Shown piece by piece: positions 1 to 9,239 of a stretch of 64,000 nucleotides of DNA (positions are counted from its first letter, which is position 1; each line of letters starts with the position of its first letter). Below the pieces are notes generated by a model. That model had not been told where the DNA came from. It saw only the letters and a program-made list of their open reading frames with translations, and searched no databases. Origin of the DNA: Cynocephalus volans (taxonomy: Eukaryota; Chordata; Mammalia; Dermoptera; Cynocephalidae). The position numbers and the translations under genes are program-made. The stretch covers positions 34,090,293 through 34,154,292 of the forward strand of contig NC_084469.1 of NCBI RefSeq assembly GCF_027409185.1. Reading direction: 5' to 3'.

Positions 1-1054
1 ATTCTCCAAGAGCAGAAGACATCTCCCCTGCTTCTCCTGTCTCCCTCACAGTGCAGGGCGAGGCACATGGTACTCATAGATGCTCTAGCTGGCAGGCAGG
101 AGGTGGCCAGTTCACTGAGAGCTGGAAGTTTGACCTTTATGACAAAGGCAATAGGGAGCTAGTGAAGTCTCTGGAAGAGGGGTGGTGACAGAAGGGGTCA
201 TTTGGGTGAGCAGGGAGCAGCAGTCCACAATATTCCCAGTCTGTTTTCTTCCTTCTTTCCCTGTTGAGGCTTCTGGCACAGTGATGAATGTACCAGAGGC
301 TGCGCATTATTAATCACCTTAAAAGCAAACATTCATCTTGGTGCAGCCTTTTTACTTTTCTCCTCTAATAACAGATTAGAGTTCCCAGATATTAATGGGC
401 CAGATAATTTATGTTTTGCTTAAGCAGAAAAAACAAACCGTCAGCCCCTCATGGCAACACCACTTTCTGACAGATTGAGAGATAAGCTGAATGAATTGTT
501 GTGACTAAAACACACACGCACGTGCGCACGCTCACCCACCGATCCATGACAGTTTGCAAACATTTTGCAACAAGTTCAATATGATTTCTGTACACAAACA
601 ATTAGCCGTTACCCTCGAAGGGTTTTCCTCTCCTCCATGCCTTCCCAATTATTCAGGGCAATTAAACCACAAATCCCTGGGTAGTGCTCCCCTCTATTCC
701 TTTTCATAAACTCTGACCTCAGCTCTGAAAAAAAAAAAAAAATCAGTCCTCAGAGGAAACAATTCACCCAAGACCCAGAGTCTCCAAGAAACAGACAGGC
801 CATGGATATTTACCTCTCCTACCACCTGCGGTCCCAACAGGGATCCTGAAAAGAGAGAAGGTTTCATGAGAGGAAAAGCCAGAGAAAAGCTTTCCATCTT
901 CATCTCCTTATTTGATCATCCGTGGAAAATCAGGCATAGTGGATTGTCTGAGGTCCCAGCCAATGAGTGAAATATTGCAATAAAACAAGCCATGAAGAAG
1001 CGACAGCAGAATGACTTATTCCTGCACTGATACTGACTTACTGTGTGACCCTGA
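1..1054. other. Intergenic single-copy DNA, no gene seen
   Basis: No exon or complete repeat was recognised. Positions 300-470 are A/T-rich and non-repetitive, with several TAAT-type cores, and resemble a conserved non-coding block. Positions 511-535 are a short alternating purine-pyrimidine stretch (CACACGCACGTGCGCACG). A homopolymer A run lies near 727-741. Short open frames here are chance. Confidence 0.5.
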
Positions 1055-1070
1055 CCAATTCCTTAACTTT

Positions 1071-1219
1071 TTTTTTTTTTTTTTTTTTTTTTGTCTTTTT
1101 CGTGACCAGCACTCAGCCAGTGAGTGCACCGGCCATTCCTATATAGGATCCGAACCCGCGGCGGGAGCGTCGTCGCGCTCCCAGTGCCGCACTCTCCCGA
1201 GTGCGCCACGGGCCTCGGC
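1071..1219 (-). mobile_element. tRNA-Ile-derived SINE (CYN/t-SINE type), antisense
   Basis: Read on the minus strand, the element has a tRNA-like head with an A box (GTGGCGCACTCGGGAGAGTG) and a B-box-like GGGTTCGGATCC, then CCTATATAGGAATGGCCGG, GTGCACTCACTGGCTGAGTG and an A tail, seen here as a T run at 1071-1092. The sequence CCAATTCCTTAACTTT flanks both sides (about 1055-1070 and 1220-1235), a clear target-site duplication. The anticodon-arm region is replaced by a GC-rich palindrome, as in the copies at 10271 and 52835. The family name is recalled from the literature on colugo SINEs. Confidence 0.9.
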
Positions 1220-1367
1220 CCAATTCCTTAACTTTTTCTGGACTTCAGATTCCTCATTGGTACAGTGAATGGTTTGGTTTTGTGGCCTAACAACTCCTGA
1301 GCACCAACCATCACTACAGGGCAGATGCATCGAGTATTAGAACTAAGCAGTTGAGAAGAGCATGCAT

Positions 1368-1668
1368 GTTCGGTCCCCAGCGGAGCAACACACTGAACGC
1401 GCTCAGTCCCCAAGTGAGCTAACCACTGAGTTTTCTCAGTCTCCAGGTGAGCTAACCACTGAGCCTATGCAGTGCCCAGTGAAACCACCCACTGAACCTA
1501 TGCAGTGCCCGGTGAAACCACCCACTGAGCATATGCAGTGTCCAGTGAAACCACCCACTGAGCATATGCAGTGCCCAGTGAAACCACCCACTGAGCATAT
1601 GCAGTGCCCAGTGAAACCACCCACTGAGTATATGCAGTGCCCAGTGAAACCACCCACTGAGCATGCTC
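1368..1668. repeat. 33-bp minisatellite, about 9 units
   Basis: Nine head-to-tail 33-bp units run through this stretch. The central ones read ATGCAGTGCCCAGTGAAACC followed by ACCCACTGAGCAT and differ at only one or two bases. The three left-most units are more diverged (CAGTCCCCAAGTGAGCTAACC type). As 33 is a multiple of three, any frame without a stop in one unit stays open, which explains the long open frames on both strands. No start context, splice signal or known protein supports coding. The homogeneity of the central units suggests recent expansion. Confidence 0.9.
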
Positions 1669-2059
1669 AGTGCCAAGGCAATCTAGTCCCTCATCTAAGG
1701 CACCAGAGAAAATTCTCTCTCACTAAGCGTATTCATCTCTAAAGGAAGGTGGCACTAGGCACACTTAGTTACTGAGCAATAGCTTGTCTCCTAGTGAAAG
1801 CTTATTCTTCCTTCTTGAGCTCCCCAGAAATAGGATAGACACACAATAGGCCCACAGCCACTAGTTGAGTTAAACAAGGCAAGTAGTCTTAACCAGGGCT
1901 CTCTCTCTTCACGTGCTGGCTTAGATAATCTGTGATTGTGACAACATGAGCCTTGATTGTTACACAAAAACTTAGTTCCCTGCAAATAAATCTTCACCAG
2001 CCAACCCCCCAAAAAAGAGTATGTCCTCCCAATCTGTCCTCAGACTCTCATACCTGTAC
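1669..2059. other. Intergenic DNA, no feature recognised
   Basis: This is single-copy or very old sequence between the minisatellite and the start of an old L1. No exon, RNA gene or repeat family was recognised. Confidence 0.4.
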
Positions 2060-2215
2060 GAAGACAGAACATTTGAACAATGCTGTCCACCAACCTGGTG
2101 GATATTTATAGATTTATAGCAGAATTCACATTCTTTTCAGGTACATGAGGAATATTCACCAAGATAGGCCATATACTTGGCCAAAAAGCATGCCTCAAAA
2201 AATTTTAAAAGATTG
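2060..2215 (+). mobile_element. Old L1 ORF2 fragment (endonuclease region), left flank
   Basis: The text around 2130-2210 (ATTCACCAAGATAGGCCATA, then a GCATGCCTCAA-like string and AATTTTAAAAG) matches the end of the L1 ORF2 endonuclease domain in old mammalian L1s. It is riddled with stops. It appears to be the left part of the old L1 that continues at 5023, interrupted by the younger L1. Confidence 0.7.
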
Positions 2216-2226
2216 AGGAAGACTTT

Positions 2227-2238
2227 CAAGATGGCGGT
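2227..2238 (+). promoter_or_regulatory. YY1-like site at the L1 5' end
   Basis: CAAGATGGCGGT lies about 12 bases into the element. In human L1 a YY1 site at the same offset sets accurate transcription initiation. Its presence argues that the 5' end is complete and not truncated. Confidence 0.7.
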
Positions 2239-3760
2239 GGCTGCGGCGGCTGGCGTGGAGTAGCTGAGGTGGAAAAGGCAGCCACTGGGCCTCAGGCAGC
2301 CGGGAAACTTGTGGACCTTCCTCTTGCCATCTCTTAAGGGAGGACCGCTGCTGGTGGCCGGTCGTGGGGGGTGACCGCCACTTTGCCCTCGGCAGGAGAG
2401 GCTGCCTCATTTACAGGCAACAGCTTTGAAGTGTGGAGCAGTAAAAGAACTGTTTCTTAGCTGCAAAAGTGAGTCTCGAAACAGGGAACACGGCGCCAGG
2501 GCTGCTGCGGATGCAGACAGGATCGCGGAGGCCGGGGCCACGCTGAAGGGGGCCAGCTGCCCTAGTCAGGATTCGAGGTTTCAGGCCGGCATTAAAGAAG
2601 ATTCCTGGGAGCGCCCGAGCGGCGCCGCGACTGAACAGCCCGAGGCGGCAGCGGCCGAGAACGGGGAAGGCGGCAAACCAGAGACAGAGAGTGAGCACCC
2701 GACCTGGCACAACCCTGTGAGTGACCCCTGGACCAGTCCTCTGGGTGGCAGACGCCCACCCGGCTCCCGCCTGCAACACCAGGCCACTCACCGCCCCGGG
2801 GCTGCCTCCATTTTCCCAGGACCGGGCAGCTCCGCCGGGCTCGGCCGCCACTGAGCCTTCCCACTTGCTTGGCCCGGCGCGGGGCTTTCCGGAGCCTGCG
2901 GGCCGGCCTCCCCTCCCACTCCCTCTGCAGTTCTCTGGCGGGTTGGTGGCGTGGGGCGTCCCTGGCCAGTGTTGGGAGGGCAAGGAAGTACGGGCGGGCC
3001 ACTGTCACTCCACCGCACCCTGGACTCCGGCCCCCAGTAAACTTCCTGTTACTGGGAGGCAGATACCATCTCTGCGGCCACCAGTTCGGAAAAAAAGCCT
3101 AACCAATTTCTGGTTGGGAATAGTGTGGTAGGAGAGTTCCCAGGTCCGCTTGAACCTGCCGGAGAGCTGGCTGCAGGCGGGCGCTAGACTCGGTTTATTC
3201 CGGGGGGATACAAAGGTGAACAAGTCCCGAGAAAGATCTACACAGTGCTACAAAGGCACCCAGAGAGACCGGTCGTCTGTGCCTAGCAGAAACCTGGTAG
3301 ACTTCCTGGGCGAGGCGGTGCCGAGCAGGGTCTTGAAGGCCCACCTGATAGACGAGGGTTGCAGAAGACACGCCCCAGCCCAGCACAGTGCGCACAGAGT
3401 GGGGAGACGTGCGGCCAGGGAGGTGGAGACTCGACAGAAACCACACACCCTGTGGGGTCGCAACTGCACGATCCAACAGTCTGGGCCAGAGCACACAGAA
3501 CAGGGAGAAGTCCTGCACAGGAAGTGAAAGCTCAACAGCGATCACACACCCTGTGGTACGTGATCCACCAGCCCAGCAGAGTCCAAGCTGACCAGAAAGG
3601 TGGCTCTACGGAGAAGCCCAAGACCCGAGGCAACCACACACACAAGGCACTAGAGGCCAACTGAGCAGCCACGGAGGTAGCCATACGAAATTGGCAACCA
3701 CAGCAACATCCTAGTTATTCATTAGTCTCAAACCGGTGGACTGTGAAACCCCCTGCCACA

Positions 3761-4741
3761 ATGAATAAACACCAAAAAAAAGATACCAGAAATACAAAAA
3801 ATCAAGAAAGTACACCACCAAAAGTTAATAAATCTCAAACTCTAGATCCTATAGAACAAGAAGCCCTTGAAATGACTGACAAGGAATTTCGAGTGATTAT
3901 TCTAAGGAAACTGAATGAGATACAAGAAAACACAGCTAGACATCATGATGAAATGAGGAAAAGTATACAGGATCTGAAAGAGGAAATGTACAAAGAAATC
4001 AATGTCCTGAAAAAAAATGTAGCAGAACTTGCTGAACTGAAGAAGTTATTCAGCGAAATAAAAAACACAACGGAGAGTTTAACCAGCAGGCTTGTCGAAG
4101 TTGAAGGGAGAACCTCTGAACTTGAAGATGGGCTGTTTGAAATAACACAAGCAGACAAAAAGAAAGAAAAAAGAATCAAGGACATGGAAGAAAATCTGAG
4201 AGAGATATTAGACAACCTTAAGGGCTCAAATATCCGAGTCATGGGTATTCCAGAAGGGGAGGACAATGGAGATTCCATTGAAAACATATTCAAAAAAATA
4301 GTGGCAGAAAACTTCCCAGGTATAGGAAAAGTCACAGATCTTCAGATCCAGGAAGCTCAACGATCTCCAAACGTATTCAACCCAAAAAGACCTTCTCCAA
4401 GACATGTCATAGTCAAATTGGCAAAACTCAGAGACAAAGAGAGAATCTTAAAAGCTGCAAGAGAGAAGCGTCAAATCACCTATAAGGGAGCCCCAATCAG
4501 GCTAACATCAGACTTTTCATCACAAACCCTAAAAGCTAGAAAGGAATGGGATGATATTTTCAAAATACTAAAAGACAAAGATTGCCAGCCAAGAATACTT
4601 TACCCGGCAAGGCTATCCTTCCGAAATGAAGGGCAAATAGTATATTTCTCAGACAAACAAAAACTGCGGGAGTTCACTACCACACGACCACCCTTACAAG
4701 AAATCCTCAAGGGAGTACTGGGTTTGGTTCCTGAAAAATAA
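3761..4741 (+). CDS. L1 ORF1 protein, intact, 326 residues
   Basis: This is the RNA-binding trimeric chaperone of LINE-1 that coats L1 RNA in cytoplasmic particles. The frame is uninterrupted from ATG at 3761 (MNKHQKK); the reading frame also extends upstream through an in-frame GTG at 3743, which is not a plausible eukaryotic start. A lysine-rich N-terminus (1-40) is followed by a heptad-rich coiled coil (about 45-150), then an RRM-like core (about 156-250, with IRVMGIPEGE near 158-167 and RPSPRHVIVKL near 210-220). A C-terminal domain (about 252-326) contains REKRQITYKGAPIRL just before it and QPRILYPARLSF inside it. These match conserved ORF1p strings. Human ORF1p is 338 residues, so the length is near normal. 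The copy cannot mobilise itself because ORF2 is missing, but it could still encode ORF1p. Confidence 0.9.
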   Translation: MNKHQKKDTRNTKNQESTPPKVNKSQTLDPIEQEALEMTDKEFRVIILRKLNEIQENTARHHDEMRKSIQDLKEEMYKEINVLKKNVAELAELKKLFSEIKNTTESLTSRLVEVEGRTSELEDGLFEITQADKKKEKRIKDMEENLREILDNLKGSNIRVMGIPEGEDNGDSIENIFKKIVAENFPGIGKVTDLQIQEAQRSPNVFNPKRPSPRHVIVKLAKLRDKERILKAAREKRQITYKGAPIRLTSDFSSQTLKARKEWDDIFKILKDKDCQPRILYPARLSFRNEGQIVYFSDKQKLREFTTTRPPLQEILKGVLGLVPEK

Positions 4742-4928
4742 CTACCACTGCCATAAAAACCCAAGAAAAATCAATACCCACTAGTATAATAAAAATGGCA
4801 TTCATGAAGAGAAAACAAGCAAACAAAAACGCTATCTACAACCTAAGGAACCAACAAACACAGAAACCAAACAGTAAATCAGAAAGCAAGGAACAAAAGA
4901 CACCTAAGACAACCAAACAACCAACAAA
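4742..4928 (+). other. L1 inter-ORF spacer
   Basis: A-rich sequence lies between ORF1 and the presumed ORF2 start, with no long open frame. At about 187 bp it is longer than the 63-bp spacer of human L1, if the ORF2 start at 4929 is right. Confidence 0.5.
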
Positions 4929-5081
4929 ATGCTAGGAATAAATCAACACATTTCAATAACAACTCTTAATGTAAAAGGCTTAAATTCCCCAATCAAAAGA
5001 CACAGACTGGCTAACTGGATTCTATATCCATTAAATAAAACAATAGAAAATATTATAAACAATTTTATCCCAATAAATTGA
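4929..5081 (+). pseudogene. L1 ORF2 N-terminal fragment
   Basis: ATG at 4929 opens a 50-codon frame whose first part, SITTLNVKGLNSPIKRHRL, matches the start of the L1 ORF2 endonuclease, including the conserved asparagine of the LN.xGLNS motif. After about codon 31 (position 5022) the frame runs into unrelated old L1 sequence and stops at TGA 5079-5081. The rest of the endonuclease, the reverse transcriptase and the C-terminal domain are absent. Confidence 0.75.
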
Positions 5082-6268
5082 CAGTATAAATGAAATCAGT
5101 AAACTCATTAGAAAAGATAACGCACCAAAACATAACATGAAATTGTAAGTCTAACTAACTTTATCCCTTTACGTAATTTTTAATTCATTATCAAAAACTT
5201 CCCCACAAAGAAAATTCCAAGTGTAGGTGGTTTTACCAATGAGTTTTATCAAGCATTTAAGGAAGTAATAACACCAATATAAAAGAAAATCTTTCAGAAA
5301 ATCAAGGACAGAGTAATATTTTCCAACTCACTTAATAAAGCCAGAATAACCCTGACACCAAAAACTGACAAAGATATTATAAGAAAATATCATTATAGAC
5401 CAATAATACTCATGATTAAAGAGATTTTTTTTAAAAACCCTTATCTAACTATTAGCAAATTAAATTAGTGGTATATATATCATGACCAAGTGGTGTATCA
5501 CAGGAATGCAAGGTTGATTTAACATTTAGAAAATGTTTGAGAAAAATCAAGTTGAAAGAAAATTTTTTAATTTATGAAATTTAAAAATTTAACAAACTAG
5601 ATAAGGGGGAAAAAATCAATGCAATTCATAACATTGATTGAATACAGGGGAAAAAATCATATGATCCAGATAAAGCATTGGACAATATTCAACATTCATG
5701 ATAGTATTTTTAAAAAGGAAACTGTAAATAGGATTCCCTTGATCTGATAAATGCTTTTGTTAAATACCTAGAGCTAACAACACCCTACCTAATAGTGAAA
5801 CACTGAATATTTTTCCTATAAGATCAATAACAAAATTATGAGATAATTACCTTGAAAATTTTACTAGAACCTATAGATAGTATAATAGGACAAGAAAAAT
5901 AAAACTCATAGATACTGAAAATTAAGAAGTAAAACTGTTATCATTCACAAATGATGTAGGTGTGTACATAGAATACTCTATGGAATCTCCAAAAACATAC
6001 TGGAATAATTTAATTTACCAATATTGCTGGATACAGAGTCATTATATAAAAATCAATTATTGTTCTATATACCAGCAACACAAAAATTAGAAAAAAAAAA
6101 ACTTTAAAAATTACCATTTTCAAAATTAGCAAAATACCTAGGAAAGAATCTAATTCACAAGGCACAGACCTGCTATACTGAAAACTACAAAACATTGCTG
6201 AAAGAAATTTAAAATACCTAAATAAATGGAAAAATATACTATGTTCACAGATTAAACAACTTGGTATT
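5023..6268 (+). mobile_element. Old L1 ORF2, reverse-transcriptase region
   Basis: Degraded ORF2 text can be followed, for example CTTCCCCACAAAGAAAATTC, a GGTTTTACCAATGAG-like string and CCAGAATAACCCTGACACC, in the order expected for the reverse-transcriptase domain. Many stops and frameshifts mark it as old. It continues after an antisense insertion at 6269-6885. Confidence 0.8.
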
Positions 6269-6885
6269 CTTTTTTAAGATTTCTTTTTAAGTTTATCAAT
6301 TTTTTTTTTTTACATTCTATGATGCTGTTGTAGAGCAGTTGGGAGGGATAAGGAGAGGGGAAAGGGGAAAGAAATAGGGTGGGAGAAGAAGCAAGGAGGA
6401 GAGGTGGGGTTGATGCTTGAGGCACCCCCCTCATTCCTGCAAGGGATACCAGGGGTCTTCCAGTGGTGGCTTGGTCATTGCTGGGCTGGGTGCAGATGTC
6501 AGGGAGTGTGGTTCCCAATGCACCAGCTCAGGAGCCCAGGGCATTTCTTGCAGTAGCTCAGTGATTGTCGCTGGGCTGGTTGCAGATGTCAGGGGTGGGG
6601 CATGGCCAAGGCCTGAGGCCCTCTCCATGGCTTTTGCCTCCTGCTCCATGCACTCACCAGCTCCAGTCTTGAAGCAACCTGGGCTCAAAACAGTCAGAAC
6701 AGTTTTTTCTTTCTCTCATCGTGGCTTCTCCCACCTCCGTGAACTCCATAGGTCTCTCCTCCTCTTCGCCTGATCTCTAGTGGCCCCAGCTTAGCTGTTG
6801 TTGCTTTTTAATAGTTGTAATTTGGTTAATTTGTGGGAAAGAGTGAGGCTGGGGACCATTTATTCAACCATCTTGACCAGAAGCC
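6269..6885 (-). mobile_element. Internally deleted L1 (5' end plus A tail), antisense
   Basis: Read on the minus strand, the insert begins TTCTGGTCAAGATGGTTGAA and GTCCCCAGCCTCACTC, which resembles an L1 5' UTR, and ends in an A tail (T run at 6299-6311). It interrupts old L1 text that reads AAACAACTTGGTATT on the left and CTAACTTGACATTG on the right, so AACTTG with a following ATT may be the decayed target-site duplication. The body lacks ORF1 and ORF2. The purine-rich stretch at 6348-6410 belongs to it. Confidence 0.6.
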
Positions 6886-8170
6886 CTAACTTGACATTGT
6901 TACGATGTCACTTCTCCCCAAATTGATTTATCAATCACAGTCTCAAATTCCAAGATGAGTTTTTGAAGAAACTGACAAGTTGATTCCAAAATACAAGGTC
7001 CCTAGGATAGTCAAAAAGTATTGAAAAAGAAGAACAAATTTTGAGCACTTTGACTAATTTCCAGTCTTTCTATAAAGCAACTGCAATCAAGTCAGTGTGG
7101 TTTTTGTGTAAGAATAGCAAATAGGTGAATGGAACAGAGGGCAAAGTCCAAAAATAGACTCACACATTTGGTCAATTAATTTTTAACAAGTCAATTCAAT
7201 AGGGGAAAAGAAAGTCTTTATACAAATGGTACTAAAACAACTGGATATCCATTTGAAAAAATAATCTCAACCCTTACCTCATTCCATACGGAAAAATTAA
7301 TTAGAGATAAATCTTAAACCTACATATAATGCTAGAACCAGAAAATTTCCAAAGAAAACATAAGATAATATGTGATTGGGATAGACAAAGACTTCTTAGA
7401 ACACTGAAACCAGTAATCATTAAAAAAAATTACCAAATGAATCAAAATTAAAATTTCTGCTCATAAAACTACACTATTAACAGTATTAACAAACAGGTCA
7501 CAAACTGCAAAAAATATCCCAATACATATATCTAACAAAGGATTCATATCCAGAATATATAAGGAACTCCTACTTATCAACAACTAAAAGATGAGCAGTA
7601 CAACTTTAAAAATAAGCAAAAGACTTAAAAAGACATTTCACAGAAGAAGATATATGAATGGCCACTAAGACATGAAACATGCTCAATATCAATATTCATC
7701 AGGAAATGCAAATTAAAACCACAATGAGATACATTTCATACCCACGAGAATATACTTTTTAAATGATAGAAAACGAGCATATGGAATCATTTTGGGGAGG
7801 TGGAAATATCCTAAAACTAGATTGTGGTAATAATTGAACTGCATAAATTTACTAAAAATCATTGAGCCGTACCTTCACAATGGGTAAATTCTATATAAAT
7901 TATGCACGACAATTTAAAGACACAAGCATGTAATAAAATTGTAAAGAAAAGCTAGTGAATAATAAACGTAAAATTCAGGATAGTAGTCTCTTATGATAGG
8001 GCTCAGAGGGGGATGGGAAATGATTAGGGCAAAGAGGGTATCTCAAAGGTATTGGTAATCTTTCTCTCTGTACTGTGTTGTGGCATACAGGTGTTTGTTG
8101 TACCAATTTTTCTTATACCTTATATATAATTTATAAATATTATTTTGTTTCTACTCAACAAATAAATAAA
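6886..8170 (+). mobile_element. Old L1 ORF2 3' half and 3' UTR
   Basis: The text continues the old L1. It includes CTCCCCAAATTGATTTATC, the TCAATTAATTTTTAACAAG string, the AAATGCAAATTAAAACCACA string near 7706 that is typical of the ORF2 3' end, and a 3' UTR with AGATTGTGGTAATAATTGAA near 7820. Stops are frequent. The 3' boundary is approximate. Confidence 0.75.
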
Positions 8171-8360
8171 AGAACTCAAAACAACTTATAGTTAATAAAA
8201 GCAACTTAAAATAAATGGTAAAAGAGATTAGGGATGGACTTGAGAAAAATATGTGTTATAATAACAAACTGCCCAGTGCAGAGTTTGTAGACTAAGACGT
8301 GACTCCCTCTACGAAACGTGGTAATAACACAGAAGGCAGAGTTAGAAGACAATTCTCAGA

Positions 8361-8516
8361 GTCGGCCCCGTGGCTCACTCGGGAGAGTGCGGCGCTGGTA
8401 GTGCCGAGGCCACGGGTTCCGATCCTATATAGGGATGGCCGGTGTGCTCACTGGCTGAGTGTGGTGTAGACAACACCGTGCCGAGGGTCACGATCCCCTT
8501 ACCAGTCAAAAAAAAA
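8361..8516 (+). mobile_element. tRNA-Ile-derived dimeric SINE (CYN/t-SINE type)
   Basis: Two tRNA-like halves are visible: GTGGCTCACTCGGGAGAGTG with GGGTTCCGATCC, then CCTATATAGGGATGGCCGG and a second half with CAACACC and CCCCTTACCAGTC, ending in A9. The sequence AGAAGACAATTCtCAGA at 8344-8360 recurs, with one difference, after the tail at 8517-8533, giving a good target-site duplication. Confidence 0.9.
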
Positions 8517-8533
8517 GAAGACAATTCCCAGAG

Positions 8534-9239
8534 TTAAACACCAGTAGCGGGACTTGTAGGCAGAATTGATGATAATGGGGAACGGACAGTGAGGAGGGAG
8601 AGAATACTGAGTTGGGTGAAGGCCTAGGCCCCTCCACTTTAGGCAGACAAGGGAGCAAGGGAATCACAGTTCTGATTCTTCCCAACCCCAGCCCAGTGCC
8701 ATTTAGATTAATATCTCAATAAAGATATGCACAAACCTTCCTTAGAGTTCAGTGTCTGGCCTATTCAGAGAAGGTAAGAGGCTGCTTAGGAACAGAGGGG
8801 AGTTTTGAATGTTGGTGGCCCTTCAATTATTGGCAGTGCCTTCACTGGGGATTACCGTGCAAAGCCCAGTATCTACATACCCGGAGAAATTCTAAGTTCC
8901 AGGACAGGCTAAGCTACCATGACAAACAGACCCACAAAATGTTAATGGCTCAACACAATACATGTTCATTTCTGCCTCATGTTCCCAGACCAAGAAGGGT
9001 GGTCCTGGCTGGGGGTTCTGCTTTATGTAGTGCTTTAGATCCCAGACTCCTTTGACCTTGCGACTTCTCCATCCCCCAGGGTCTTGTGGTCATCTGCTTC
9101 AGGCCAGTGAAGAAGAGGGAGGCAGGAGGGATGCACATCTATTTCTTTAAAGTTTTGGCCCAGTGACCTTAGGGCAAACAAGGATTTCTTAGACAGGACA
9201 CAAAAAGAACAAACTATCAAAGAAAAAAGTTGCCAAGCC
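8534..9239. other. Intergenic DNA, no gene seen
   Basis: Single-copy sequence lies between a SINE and an old L1. Short open frames show no similarity I can recognise. An AATAAA at 8719 and other A/T signals have no gene to serve. Confidence 0.4.

Larger units (their letters stand above)
2216..5022 (+). mobile_element. Younger L1: complete 5' end and ORF1, 3' end missing
   Basis: The element opens with a CpG-rich 5' region (about 2216-3000) containing CAAGATGGCGG about 12 bases from its start, the position of the YY1 site in other mammalian L1s. A 1.5-kb 5' untranslated region leads to an intact ORF1 (3761-4741), then an inter-ORF spacer and the first codons of ORF2. At about 5022 the sequence switches abruptly to much older, stop-filled L1 ORF2 text. 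No ORF2 body, 3' UTR, A tail or matching target-site duplication is seen. The host L1 also lacks part of ORF2 across the junction, so one deletion removing both is the simplest reading. Confidence 0.85.

Noticed and set aside
1395-1675. CRISPR-like array
   Set aside because: Units are directly adjacent with no unique spacers, and this is a mammalian genome.
1362-1742. 126-codon open frame with an 11-residue repeat
   Set aside because: Explained by the 33-bp minisatellite; antisense frames are open for the same reason. No gene structure around it.
2195-3008. CpG-rich block considered as a cellular gene promoter
   Set aside because: It coincides with the 5' UTR of the younger L1, directly upstream of its ORF1.
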